DNA of 64,000 bases, taken from NCBI RefSeq assembly GCF_035046505.1, contig NC_089822.1:266797024-266861023 (forward strand), read 5' to 3'. Every line of letters begins with the position of its first letter. Position 1 is the first letter of the stretch. This document shows positions 1-19,104 of the stretch, piece after piece. The DNA comes from Tiliqua scincoides (Eukaryota; Chordata; Lepidosauria; Squamata; Scincidae). The notes beneath the pieces were generated by a model. That model worked only from the letters and a program-made list of their open reading frames with translations, was not told the DNA's origin and did no database searches. The translations under genes and the position numbers were made by a program.

Positions 1-740
1 ATTGGAGTTTAGTTCTGGGATGGGTGGGTCCAGACTATGCGCGTACACATGTAGCAACAGACATGGGTGCCTGTGGCATAAAGTCACATCAAATCTGCAT
101 TCAGCACCAGTCATAGGCATTTCCCTCTTCATCCTCCCTGCCGTGGAGGGAGATTCGTGGCCCGGATTCCCAAGACAGACCTGCTTGGTCAAACTGCAAA
201 CATTGCCCTGGAGTCAGTGGCCATTTCCCGGGTGTGGGTGGGGAGCCTTGGGCAAGTTTCGCAGAGCCCAGTGCTCTGTTTGCGGCTCAAGCCCCGGCCA
301 GCAAGTCAAAGTCCTTGCCAGGGCCTTCTGTCTCATCCCACATGAAGAGCCTCCAACATTTCAGAGCGGAGTTCAAATGGCTCAGTGCCTGGGATGCCCC
401 ACGTTCTGCAGTCCAGAGGTGTTGCAGACTCACCCCGACAACTGCAAAACGGGGGCCAAGTGAGGGTCAGCAACACAGTCGTGCACAAGTGTGACCCATG
501 CATTGGCGATGGGCATTGTTCAGTGTTCCTTCTGAAAAGGTGGAGGGGCATCCGCAGGCTGCCAGCAGAGCATCTGTTGGTGGGGCAGGAAGGGCGCAGA
601 GGATGGGGCTGTGCAAGTCCGCCCAGGAGGAAGGCGATTCTGTTCCCACAGTGCCTCTTCCTGCGCTGCCTTCGGGGCTGCCTGGCTGCGCTCCCCCTGT
701 GTGATGGCTGCCTGCAGGAGGGGGGCACCTGGCACTTGTG
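1..740. other. No gene recognised
   Basis: I see no coding exon, finger, KRAB or clear repeat in this stretch. Open frames overlap on both strands without domain content, as expected by chance in GC-rich DNA. It lies upstream of gene A. Confidence 0.5.
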
Positions 741-747
741 AGCTGTG

Positions 748-833
748 ATGGACTTTTCCTCCAGAAACTGTCCAGTCCCTCTTGGAGCATCCAGTTGAGA
801 TGCCACCACCACACCCTGTGGCAGGGAGTTCCA
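748..833 (-). mobile_element. CR1 LINE 3' fragment
   Basis: On the minus strand this reads as the CR1 segment just after the reverse transcriptase stop region (CTGTGGAACTCC..., then ...TTTCTGGAGGAAAA). The same segment occurs in the CR1 copies near 28.7, 33.4 and 45.8 kb. It is a short, diverged piece about 150 bp upstream of the gene A promoter. Confidence 0.75.
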
Positions 834-974
834 CAGGCGCAGCTTCAGGGCTGACCCCGGCTGCTCTGCTGTTCTGCCTCCCGCCAGCAGGAGAGAGGCA
901 GCGCCCCCAGCAGGGGGAGGGGGAGCCGCTGTTCCCTGCCCGACCGGCTTCAGAGTCCCCAGCCTGACTCAGCA

Positions 975-1016
975 GGAGGAACTACCGCTCCCAGGATGCC
1001 CCGCGCGGGATGAAAG

Positions 1017-1030
<14 letters not shown>
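975..1030 (+). promoter_or_regulatory. ZNF143/YY1-type promoter of gene A
   Basis: At 981-1005 is a sequence of the ZNF143 (Staf, SBS) class: ACTACnnCTCCCAGnATGCC followed by CGCG. At 1014-1022 is AAGATGGCG, a YY1 core whose ATG is the likely first start codon. The surroundings are CpG rich. The same pair, twice, lies upstream of gene C on the minus strand, at the same distance from a matching 28-nt first coding segment. That conservation supports promoter function; transcription itself is inferred. Confidence 0.6.
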
Positions 1031-8490
<7,460 letters not shown>

Positions 8491-8625
8491 GCAGAAACCA
8501 TATTAATACTCAGAACATGGAAGGGGCTTCAGGGATCACTCATCCTTTCCTTCGCATGAAAGAATACTGGAGCTGAACCATTTAAACCTTTCGAGTGTGG
8601 ATGGACAACTCTACCGCAGGGCAAG
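8491..8625 (+). pseudogene. Fossil fingers after the gene A stop
   Basis: Past the stop the other frames still show finger remnants: LAVH and KIHTEQKPY around 8460-8500, then a decayed finger (EHGRGF, SHERI) to about 8580. The array was once at least one or two fingers longer, and a frameshift in finger 14 set the present C terminus. Confidence 0.65.
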
Positions 8626-9045
8626 GCACACCAGGTGCACACATAGGGTAGGTTCCTATAGACCCAGGAATGCATCCATGACACTCTTTAACACATTCTC
8701 AAATCTTGGAGGAAGTGGGCCTGTCACTGTGGCTCTTTGGCTTGTGGATCTATTTGCCATGAAGGAGTGTATAGGAGGTTAGGGATACAGCTGTAGGGCC
8801 ATTGCTGCTGCAGAAGTACATCTTGGTGCACAGAGAACACTTTCCTTTCTGGTGGGAGCCTAAATATGATGGTGCTAAATTTCTGCAGTGATTTCCTTTC
8901 TTTCAAAGATTCTAGAGAGACCGAGGAGTGTCTTTGTTTTCCATATGGCTGCATCTAGGCTACCGAGGCCTCATGGTCAGGTAGACCTGGGCTCCACACT
9001 GAGAAACCTGCCAAACCCCAATGCCCCCTTCTCCTATGGGAAGGG

Positions 9046-9451
9046 GCCCACAATAAATAATAATAATAATAGAGGTATTTATATACCGCCTTTCTTGGTC
9101 GTCAGATTGTTCCTCAGACTTTAATTCAAGGCAGTTTACATAGGCAGGCTGTTCTAAATCCCCGTAGGGATTTTTACAATTGAAGAAAGGTTCTGTCTTT
9201 CAAGAACCGCACAACATTTCGGATGGATCTTTTGTGTTCTGTTATCACTTCCTGGCCTCCAGATTCCTCCCATGCAGGCTGACAAGCGACTCCTTCATCT
9301 CTCCAAAGGGCAGGTGGAATAACTCGGCTCGGCTTGTCAGCTGCTTCAAGGTCTCGCCCTTCATGGTGCCGGTGGCCAAGAACTGGCGACCTTCGGATGT
9401 TATCTTCAGGCAAACGGACGCTCAACCCTCCATACCAGAACTTCTGCCCTA
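9046..9451 (-). mobile_element. tRNA-derived SINE, squamate type
   Basis: On the minus strand the head at about 9451 is tRNA-like (TCTGGTATGGAGGGTTGAGCG, with a B-box-like GGTCGCCAGTTC). The body runs to a tail with AATAATAATAAT at 9048-9071. The tail wording (TTATATACCGCC, GGCAGTTTACATAG) is common to lizard LINE-tailed SINEs. It lies just left of the L1 insertion site. Confidence 0.6.
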
Positions 9452-9693
9452 ATACACTTTGTACCCCTTGTTAAAAGTCCTCTCAGAGGCCCTGGTTCCA
9501 GGTTGCTCTTACAGCAAGGTGGGGGCTGACGAGCCTCCTTTTTTTTTTTTTTAAATTTGATTTAAGGTATGGGTACAGGGAAAATCACAAATACATATAT
9601 TCAGGGTAATACAAAGGGAAAAACACTAGGGAATCACAGAATTGCAGCCAATACTATCTTGTTTCTATAATTATCATTTCTTCAATCAATATT

Positions 9694-12600
9694 TCATAAT
9701 CGTTTATCTAACCATTCATATAATGGGTTCCACAATCTCTGTATTCTCTCCATCTCGCCATCCCTCAATCTTTCCGTCAACACATCCATTTCGATAATCT
9801 CATACAGTTTCTCAATCCACATCTCTACACCGGGAATTTCTGAGTTCTTCCATAATCTGGCATAGACCAATCTTGCTGCAATGATCACGTATAACAAAGT
9901 GTGTTTGAAATCATTGTTACATCCTTCAGGGAAAATGTTCAATAGAAACAATTCTGGTTGGAAGGGTATTACACAGTTGAAAATAGCTTGAATATTTATA
10001 TGTATTGTTTTCCAAAATTCTTTTGCCTTAGGGCAAAGCCACCACATGTGATAAAAAGATCCTTTCACCTCTTTACATTTCCAACATTTGTTACTTGTAC
10101 CGGGATACATTTTTGCCAGCCTATCTCGAGATAGGTACCATCTATAAAAAATTTTGTATATGTTTTCTTTCATTGTTGCTGCCTTAATTATCCTCATATT
10201 TCTCTTCCATAGCTGATCCCAATTGTTCATTATGATGTTATGTCCAATATTCTTTGTCCATATGATCATCACCTCTTTTACCAATTCATCTTCCATTTCC
10301 ATACTTAACAGATATTGATACATCCTCTTAATATAATGTTCCTCATTTAATAGAAATATTTTATCAAATTCCGTCTCCTCTAGGTAGATTCCTTCTTTTT
10401 TATCTTTCATCCATCTTGTTTTAATTTGTAGTTCTGTCAACCAATCCAGTTTAATCCCTTTCTCCCACAATATTTCTTTTGAGTAAAGATCTGCTTTCTC
10501 ATCTAATATTCATCATATCTCTTATTCTGTGAACCTCGCAACCACATTGATCTTGTATTAATTTCCAATGGTTTAACCCATCTTGGAATTTTCTCATAAA
10601 CTTTATACCTTATTTGTTTTATGTCAGAATGCCAGATGCAAGGGAGGGCACCAGGATGAGGTCTCCTGTTATCTGGTGTGCTCTCTGGGGCATTTGGTGG
10701 GCTGCTGTGAGATACAGGAAGCTGGACTAGATGGGCCTATGGCCTGATCCAGTGGGGCTGTTCTTATGTTCCCAGGCAAATAACAGTGCCCTTCTTATCA
10801 GATGTTGTTTAAAATAGCTATGATATTTGGCTTTATCATATATCATAAAAGCATGGGGAACAATCTGCAGATCATGTAATTCTAATTTTAACTCTCTAGA
10901 TTTTTCTGCTTCTGCCCAATCCTTTATCCAATTCATTGCTGCCGCATAATAATAAATTTCCCAATTTGGCATTCCAAAACCAGCTCGTTCTTTAACATCT
11001 TGTAATAATTTCATCTTTATTCTAGCTTTTTTCCCTTGCCAAATGAAATTAGCCATCACTTTATTCAAATCCTGAAAAAAAGCCTTTTTTAATAGCACTG
11101 GGATTGTCTGAAATAAAAACAATATTCTAGGCAGCACATTTGACTTAATTGTTGCTATTCTCCCCAACAATGATAAATTTAATCCATTCCATCGTTTTAA
11201 ATTCTTCTTAATCTCCATCATTAACTTTAGATAATTATTTTCCATCAATTCACTACATTTATCTGTTAAAGTGATACCCAGATATTTAACCTTGTTTGTA
11301 ATATTAATACCAAATTCCTGTATTTGCTGTTTTTCTTGTTTTCTCATGTTTTTCACTAATATTTTTGTTTTATCATAATTTATCTTCAGTCCTGCCATTT
11401 CTCCATATTCTGTCAAATTTTCCTCTAAAATAAAAGTAAGATCATCCGCATATGCCTTAATCTTAAATTCTTCACTTTGGACCTTCACTCCAACAATTCT
11501 TTCATCTCTTCTTACTATATTATTCAATATTTCCAAAGTTAAAATAAACAATAATGATAAAGGACATCCTTGTCTTGTTCCCTGTTGAATTTCTATCTTT
11601 CTTGTTATATCACCATTTATCTTTATTCTTGCAGTCTGTTTTGTATATATCTTCTCTATTACCTTTATAAACGTTGGTCCAAAATTCATCTGGTGCATTT
11701 GTTGTATCATGAAGTTCCAATTTACTCTATCAAGGGCATCTACAAAAATTAATCCTAATTTTTTCTCTGAATGTGCTTCAAAATATTGTATTATATTAAT
11801 AATAACTCTCACACTATCTTTTAAATGTTGTTTTGGTAAAAAGTCCGTTTGATCTTGATGTATTATTTTCAATAGAACTCTCTTTAATCTTCCGGCCAAT
11901 ATTGATGCAAAAACCTTATAGTCTGCATTCAAAAGAGAGATTGGCCTATAATTTCTAATTTCTTTCTTTTCTGTGCCTTGTTTATGTATTAACGTAATTA
12001 AAGCTTCTTTCCATGAGTCTGGTATATTTCCCATTTCCCAGATATCGTTAACCAAATTCTTGAACGGTAATTGTATCGTCTCTTCAAATATCTTATAATA
12101 TTCCGTCGGAATTGCATCTGGTCCAGGGGATTTCTGATTTTTCTGTCTTTTGATTGCTTCTGATAATTCTTGCATGGAAATTTTCTGATCTAAAATTTGT
12201 TTCTGTTCTGATGTCAATTTTAGCGTATTTTTTAATAAATAATCCATTTGCAAATCCGGATCTACATTATATTTCTTGTATAATTGCTGATAAAAATTTT
12301 CTATTATAAGTTTAACTTCTGAAGATTTATGTTTCTCAATTCCATTTTCATCTGTCAAACTATTTATAAAGTTCTTCTGTCATTCTTTTTTCAGTCTATG
12401 TGCCAGCCATCTTCCGGGTTTATTTGCATTTTCAAAATAATTCTGTTTAATTAATTTTAGTTTTCTCTCAATTTCTTCTGTTTGTATAATTCTGATCTCA
12501 TGTTGAAGTTTCTGTATTTTTGCAGTTAATTCTTCTCTAGATGGATTCTCTTGGAACTCCTGCTCTTCTTCTTCAATTTTAAGGTTAGCTCTTTAATAAG

Positions 12601-13569
12601 TTGATTATCCTTCCTTTTTTTTCTTGCTGAAAATTTCATCATAATTCCTCTAAAATACGCTTTACTTGTATCCTAAATAATTTGTGGTTTCATTTCTGGG
12701 TGATTATTTATTTTAAATAACCAACTCATTTCCTCTTTAGCTAAATTCACAAAATCCTTATCTTTCATATCAGTAATGTTCAGTCTCCAGAGCCCTTTCC
12801 TCCGAAATCTATTGAATTTTAAACTTATTGGACTATGATCCGCGAAGGTGTTTGGTAGTATTTCTGGTTTGAATATATCTGTTGTTGCTGTAATCCAACA
12901 CGTATCTATTCTTGACCATACTTTATGTCGTGTTGAAAAATAAGTATATTGTCTTTTTCCTGGGTTCTGGACTCTCCATGTGTTAATCAAGTTAAATTCT
13001 TCTGCCAATTGTAAGAAAGATTTAGGTAGGTTACCTCCTTTCTTTTTCCTCTTAGCTGATCTATCTAAATTTATGTCAATCATTGAATTAAAATCACCTA
13101 GCAGAATCAGGTCAAATTCATTCAGGAGAGCCAATTTTCTATGTAATTTTTTAAAGAATTTTTCACGTGAGTCATTAGGAGCATATATATTTACCACTAA
13201 TAATTTCTTTTCCACGTATGTAATTTCTACTATCAATATTCTGGCATCTTCATCTGTATAAATCAATTTTGGACTCAACCAACGTTTAACATATAAAGCT
13301 AAGCCTTTTTTCTTCCTTTTTTTTTCTGCCGTATAAAAAAGTTCGCCTAATTTTTTGTTTTGTAGAAATTTCCAATCTTTTTTCAATATATGTGTTTCTT
13401 GAATTGCTATCAAGTCTTTATTCTCTTTTTCTAACTAATGGAAAATCCTCTTTCTCTTTTGTGGTGAGTTTAACCCATTAAGATTTATGGATAACATATC
13501 AAGTTGAGTATCTGATGTCATCATTCTATATTTTTCTTTTTTCTTTTCACTTCTCTTCTTGGTTGACAT
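9694..13569 (-). pseudogene. L1 ORF2: endonuclease and reverse transcriptase, broken
   Basis: The start MSTKKRSEKKK at 13569 leads into the AP-endonuclease (LSINLNGLNSPQKRKR, AIQETH, LLGDFNSMID, and SRIDTCW with a final ADHSPI). The reverse transcriptase lies in 12358-10727, with RQGCPLS and the catalytic YADD near 11445. The L1 C-terminal cysteine motif (CWKC, then H and C) is near 10036-10092. A stop early in the endonuclease, others between the domains, and a CR1 insertion at 10621-10770 make it inactive. The motifs place it in the L1 clade. Confidence 0.9.
10621..10770 (+). mobile_element. CR1 3' end inserted in L1 ORF2
   Basis: The last 150 bp of CR1 (CAGGAAGCTGGACTAGATGG, GGGGCTGTTCTTATG) interrupts L1 ORF2 on the opposite strand. 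No clear target duplication is seen, which is usual for CR1. Confidence 0.85.
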
Positions 13570-14289
13570 CTTTGTTTAGTTTTAATAGTTTAGTAGGGAG
13601 GGGAGGAGCTACAGGGAGGGGAGGAGCTACAGCCCGGGCTTTCAGGAGCTCCTTCGGTTCTTCTGTTTTGGGTACTCCCCCAAGGATTTGGAGGGGCTTT
13701 TCTGGCTAGGAGAAGCCAGGAAAGTGCTTGAGACTTGAGGCTAGCTAACTCTTGGGGAAAGCAACCCCTGGAATCGGGCAAAACCTGTCTTTACAGCAAG
13801 AAACGAAGGAACTCTGCCATTTCTGGCAGAGACAGCCTGGATTCCTCCCCTCCCCTCCCCCTATCGCTTGGACTGCAGCACTAAAGGAAAGAAAAAATGC
13901 TTGAGGCTGTTTCTCTAATCTTCCATCAAAGAGTGAGTAAACTTCCAGCTTGATATCTTAGAAGAGGGAGCTGATTAGAAGGCAAAAGTTGCTTAAAGAC
14001 TGAGGGGATTCTTTTTTGACGGAGAGAGAAGTGAAGAGGTCTTTGGCTCGGCGTTCCCTCAGAAACCCACTTCAAAGATGGCGTGATTTACAATTAGACT
14101 AAAAACAAGACTAATTAAGATAACAATAACTTCGGGGGGGGGAAAGAGTGACTTGCTGAGATATCCCAGCTGTCTCCTTATACTACAAGGAAGAATAATC
14201 TACAGACTGTAAGGGACATTTCAAACGCCTGATAAGGATATTATGGAGTAGAGAGACATCTAGTGGAGAAAAATCATAACTTTGATATT

Positions 14290-15237
14290 AGTTCCCAGAG
14301 ATGTTGCCAACATAAAACTAAGAATAGAAACTGGCCAGATTAAAATTGATGCCAGGATATGGATTGCAACTCTCATGTACTGGCTAAGAATGCTTTATCT
14401 TCCCACTGGTCTTGTACCATTGATTCTGCAAGATACTTTAAAGTCGAAATGGGCCCAGTTAATTGAGCAAAAACTTGCTTCGTTGGGGCTCTCTAGATCG
14501 ATTTTGTTAATCATGGGAATGGAAAAGGCAAAGAAAATTATTAAGCAGCGCATTGAGGATAATGAGAGACAATATGACTTAAGTAGTGCCCCAGAATTTT
14601 TTCTTAGCGAAGATAGATTATATAAGGTTGCAATAGCATCTTATTTTGTCCAGCTGGAACAGCCTAGACATAGGAGGGCATTTACTTTGGCCCGGCTTAA
14701 TGTACTACCCTCAGCTGTGCAGGAGGGACGGTATAAAAGGATCCCCTGGGCAGAGCATCTTTGCCCATGTGGAATGGAACAGATAGAAACAACTGAACAT
14801 GTTCTGTTGCGGTGTATTTATTACAAGAAGATACGTGAAGAACTTATTTCCCCTTTGATTAGCCGACTTTTCGGATGCACAGAGCAACAATATATGTATG
14901 TATTATTATCTGATTCCAATCCGATGTTTACATATAGTGTCGCTAAATTTTGTACCGCTGCAATGAGTATTAGGAAATGGATTTTAAATATGGATGAACC
15001 TCTGTAGTTAGAGTATAGTCTGCTAGATAGAATGGAATTGTTTCTGGGGAGATGGCTGGAAGTTGCTGCTGGGTATTTTAGAACTGTTTTAAACATAATG
15101 ATAATTTGTTTTATTGTTTTAAACCTAATCATAATATATTGCATATCTTTGTATATTTATATATATATATATGCTTATATATTTTGACATTCTATATGTG
15201 GTTGGTCTTATGACCGTAATAAAGATTTACTACTACT
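14290..15237 (+). mobile_element. LINE 3' fragment (same family as 57.6-60.8 kb)
   Basis: Flanked by a 12-bp duplication, AACTTTGATATT (14278-14289 and 15238-15249). It encodes the C-terminal end of a reverse transcriptase polyprotein (14282-15007), including RRAFTLARLNVLPSA, LCPCG, and a Cys/His motif ending HVLLRC. The 3' end has AATAAAGATTTACTACTACT. Its nearest relative here is the minus-strand element at 57613-60794. The clade is uncertain (Jockey-group, Vingi- or Rex1-like). The frame is open throughout. Confidence 0.75.
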
Positions 15238-15417
15238 AACTTTGATATTGTATTTTTTTTTTGTCTCCTTTAAGAAGATTCTGGAAGAAAGCAAGCTGAA
15301 AAGACTTTATATCTGTGTTGGTGATGAATAAGTGTTAATTCTGAGAGATTAATATGGCAAGCATTATTGAGATTTTGATTTATTGAATTGATATAGTAGT
15401 TATATCTATAAGATTGA

Positions 15418-15747
15418 CAAGGACATCTGCAAGAGGGATCTGAAGGCCTTAGGGATGGACCTCAACAAGTGGGAAACCCTGGCCTCTGAGCGGTCCGCTT
15501 GGAGGCAGGCTGTGCAGCTTGGCCTTTCCCAGTTTGAAGAGAGACTTTGCTAGCAGTCTGAGGCTAAGAGGCAAAGAAGGAAGGCCCATAGCCAGGGAGA
15601 CAGACCAGGGACAGACTGCACTTGCTCCTGGTGTGAAAGGGATTGTCACTCCCGGATTGGCCTTTTCAGCCACACTAGACGCTGTTCCAGAACCACCTTT
15701 CAGAGCACGATACCATAGTCTTTCAAGACTGAAGGTTGCCAATACAA
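15418..15747 (+). mobile_element. RTE/Vingi-like LINE 3' fragment in L1 5'UTR
   Basis: Matches the last 330 bp of the element at 44169-45667: KDICKRDLKA, DLNKWETLASER, the GDRPGTDCTCS zinc-binding end, and the fixed 3' terminus GGTTGCCAATAC. No target duplication is evident. Confidence 0.8.
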
Positions 15748-15810
15748 ATATTATTCTGTATGGATATATTGTCTTGGATTCCCTGCTCATTTCTTTTGTC
15801 TTAATATACA

Positions 15811-16734
15811 ATGGAATATTCAAGGAAATAGTCTATAAAAGCTCAGAAAGCTTCTCCAAATACCGGCTCTTCAATTCAAACAATGCTAACTCTTGAGAAA
15901 AGTACAGAAAGAAAGAAAGATGACCAAGCAGGAATTATTGATTTTCTCAGAGAGTTCCGGGAAGAGTCAAAACAAATGCAAACCCAGATTTCAAATTTAG
16001 ATAAAAACTTGACTGAGAAACTAGATCAGTTATCAATTAAACTGAAAGAAATGGATGAGATGGCGAAGGAGACATGCAAAAAGGTCAGTAGAAATCAGAA
16101 AGAGATTAACAGGATGAAAGAACAAGCAAAAAGAGACCAGGCAAAGATTGAACAGCTCACCCAATGTGTGGAAGTTGTAGATCACAGAAATCTAGCGCTT
16201 GAAAGAAATGTCATGCTGTTGAGGCTTGAACAGGCGAGGTATATGCTACGCATTCAGAATTATCCAGAAGAAAAACAAGAAGATATTAGATCAATGATGA
16301 TTCATTGGTTGGGAGAACAAACTGAGTTTGAGACAGAACTTCTAGAAGGTGGATTGCATGCAGTGTATAGACTCAGATCTCCATACACAAGAGCCCACAA
16401 TTTCCCAAGAGAAATAATGTTGAAGTTCACACAGAAAAGGGTGAGAGATATGGTCCAGCAAGCATTGACGGAGAAAACATTAACAGCTGGGGGAAACCCT
16501 GTGAGAATTTTAAGGAAAACGCCATGGAGCATAAGACAAAAGAGACTCCAATATAGGACTCTCACATCATTTTTGAGAAGAGAGAATGTGAGATATAGAT
16601 GGTTACTCCCAGAAGACTTAGTCTTTACATATCAACTGAAAAGATATAATATAACTTCAATAATGAAAATGAGAAACTTCTTGGAGACTTTGCAGAGATC
16701 AAGAGGAACAAGAACCACCAAAAGATGTAAGTAA
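15811..16734 (+). pseudogene. L1 ORF1: nucleic-acid chaperone
   Basis: The ATG at 15811 (MEYSRK, then a stop, then SIKAQKASPNTGSS) leads in frame to the open part at 15883. Next comes a coiled coil rich in heptads (about residues 25-110), an RRM-like core (LRIQNYPEE, REIMLKF) and the C-terminal domain (VRILRKTPWSIRQ). This is the L1 ORF1p layout: trimerising coil, RRM, CTD. One stop near the start makes it non-functional as it stands. Confidence 0.85.
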
Positions 16735-16899
16735 AGATAACCATGATCGAGGAAAAAATAAAGCGACTCTAGAGGACAGAACATCCTTAGAGAAAGAATC
16801 AGAAGTAGGATTGGATCAAAGCTTAGAAGATGAAGAAGAGGAAGAGGAGCAGGATGATGATTTTGAAAAGAAAGAAACTATTAAAACGAGCCTCCTTTT

Positions 16900-17790
16900 A
16901 AAGGACCAGAGCATGTAATACTTAGGGTAAGAGCCGGGTGATGCAATCTTGCAGCATGGTTTCCTCTTCCTATAAAATTTGGTGGAGTTGCTGTTGTCTG
17001 GCCCAGGCTGTATCTGGCTGAGCTAACTCTGAGGTGGGCTGTGATGAGCCATGTGCCTTTGACTGGCAGGGAGAGAATCTTGCTGGCCTGGCATCAAGCC
17101 AGCCAGTCTGGCAGAAGTGGAAGTGGTGGGGAGAACATAAGCACTGGGAGGGATGGATGGACAGTGGAGCAAAGGGGGAATGAGTGGATATCTGAAGAGG
17201 GTGACTGGAGCATGGGGGTGAGGCAGCAAGTGTGGGGCTGCTGGCAGGCTCTTAAGGCCCCCGTGCCAGGGTGAGCAAGAGAGTGCCCCTCTCCCAGATT
17301 CCGAGCATGGCCACACAAATCTTTCAGGAGAGGAAGAAGAGGATACAAGAGGGTTGGACATGTCCATGGAGAACATATCTAGTCCCGATATCTGTGCAGA
17401 GTTCTGGCAGTGGGCCTTCAAAATCCCGATGGAGGGGAGAAGGGCTGAGACAAGCACATTGCCTGATCTCCTGGTGTGTTTTGGCTGATTGGACCAAAAG
17501 GTGGAAAATATATTATTTTTATAAGGATATCAGAAGCATGTTTCTAAATCTACATTCAAATGTCCCTTTATGGAAACCCTACAGTGTGGTTATGAGGGGC
17601 ACTAGTGTGGCTGGGATCCTCACCTTTTTCCTTTCCTTACTCACATTGGAACCCCTCCCCTCCCCCTTCACATCTCTGCAGAACCTGCTTCTGGGGAAAC
17701 CAGCAAGAACGAAGCTGCGAGGCTTGAAAGGAGGAAACAATGTTCCAGATGGAAAACTGGCTGGAGATCAATCAGCAAGGAGTGAAGGAG
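16900..17790. other. No gene recognised
   Basis: Between L1 and CR1. No exon, finger or clear repeat is recognised. It may hold the original 3' flank of gene B, but no finger remnants are seen on the minus strand. Confidence 0.4.
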
Positions 17791-18051
17791 GAGGAGCTAG
17801 CTAGGGGTATAAAGCTAGGACCTGCCACCGCGTGAGCCTCTCTGCAGGAGCACCCGTGGCCTTTGGGACCCCAAGTGCCTCTGGGAACTAAGTGCCAGGT
17901 AAGGCACCGTGAGTTTAGCATCTGGGTGAATTCAGCAGCAGGGCGAAGAGGCCAGGGCCCCAGAAACTACCCTTCTCTTCCCTTGAGAAGAGGGCTTCTA
18001 AGCAGTGTAGAGCTTTTTAAGTATCCCTTAATAAAAACAGTAAAAAAAGCT

Positions 18052-18957
18052 ATGCAGTCAGACAGCCAACACCAGGGTGGGGGCTATCCAGTGTTCTGCA
18101 TCAAGTGTCACATGAATGATTATATGTGTCTGTGGCATAAGTGATGGGTGTGCCCTCGGTGCAAGGAGCTCCAGGGTCTCAGGGAACGCGTCCGCTCCCT
18201 TGAAGCCTTGGTGGGCGACCTGGAGAAGCAGAGGCAGGCAGAGAAGCACCGTGGGGAGACTTCCGAGGACAATCAGGATTCGTCCCAACCTCAGCTGTGC
18301 AGCTCCTCAGCTGCCTGGGTGGGAAGTCTCAGGGCTGGAGGACATCATCCTGGAGAGGAGGGAAACAACCCCCTAGGGGGGACCCCTTCTCCAGGGGACG
18401 GGCCCGTATCTGAATGCACTCAGGATACTCCTCGGCGGGAGGGGGGTCGGGGGCTTCTTGTAGTGGGGGATTCGATTATTAGAAACATAGAGAGGTGGGT
18501 TTGCGACAGATGTGAGGACAGCATGGTGACTTGCCTGCCTGGTGCAAAGGTTGCGGACACCACTTCTCGTCTACACAGGCTGGTAGACAGTGCTGGGAAG
18601 GAGATAGCGGTTGTGGTGCATGTCAGCACCAACGTCATGGGCAATTGTAGCAGGAAGCTCCTGAAGGTCAAATTTAGGCTTTTAGGTAGGAAGCTGAAAG
18701 CCAGGACCTCCCAGGTAGCATTCTCTGAAGTGCTACATGTTCCACATGCAGGGCCAGCTAGGCAGGCGGAGATCAGTTGTCACAATGCGTATATGAGACG
18801 GTGGTGTAGGGAGGAGAAGTTTAGATTCGTTAGGCACTGGGGAACATTTTGGGACAAGTGGGGCCTATACAAGAGGGATGGGCTTCACTTGAACCAGAAT
18901 GGAACTAGACTGCTGGCACGTAACATTAAAAAGGTGGCAGAGCAGCTTTTAAACTGA
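18052..18957 (+). pseudogene. CR1 ORF1: zinc-knuckle and esterase-like protein
   Basis: The ATG at 18052 starts MQSDSQHQGGG. Paired Cys motifs follow (CIKC, CPRC), separated by one in-frame stop at 18142-18144. Then come a short leucine-zipper-like stretch (LRERVRSLEALVGDLEKQ) and an SGNH/esterase domain with the GDS motif (LLVVGDSIIRNI) and the terminal DGLHLN block. This is the known CR1 ORF1 design, not a host esterase. Confidence 0.85.
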
Positions 18958-19104
18958 TCCCTGGGGGAAGGCCGACAGGAGCCGAGTGGCATCCGGTTCA
19001 GGACTACTCATCCCTAGGGGAATTGGAAATGGTAGCATGTTGGGATGTGATAGACAGTTTGGCACAGTGAGAGGATGCGGGGACAAAGGAGCGAATTAGC
19101 AGCC

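Larger units (their letters stand above)
13592..15810 (+). mobile_element. L1 5'UTR (inverted part), with two nested insertions
   Basis: It starts with two copies of AGGGAGGGGAGGAGCTAC, then a GC-rich leader without a gene, to the ORF1 start at 15811. Without the nested LINE pieces (14290-15237 and 15418-15747) it is roughly 0.9-1 kb. It is the true 5' end of the element, brought next to the start of ORF2 by the inversion. Confidence 0.7.
9529..16899 (-). mobile_element. Full-length L1 LINE with inverted 5' part
   Basis: A single insertion bounded by GAGCCTCCTTTT at 9531-9542 and 16888-16899 (14 bp if the preceding AC is counted). The poly-A tail is a T run from 9541. The 3' part, with all of ORF2, is on the minus strand (to about 13591). 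The 5' part, with 5'UTR and ORF1, is on the plus strand (about 13592-16887). Both parts share AAACTATTAAAAC at the switch (13579-13591 inverted; 16875-16887), so almost nothing of the element is lost. Three later LINE insertions lie inside it. This is the structure expected from twin priming. Confidence 0.88.

Noticed and set aside
15160-15180. TA repeat as a regulatory element
   Set aside because: It is part of the AT-rich 3' end of a LINE fragment.
18148-18957. Possible host esterase gene
   Set aside because: The Cys motifs, esterase block and position just before a CR1 endonuclease identify it as CR1 ORF1.
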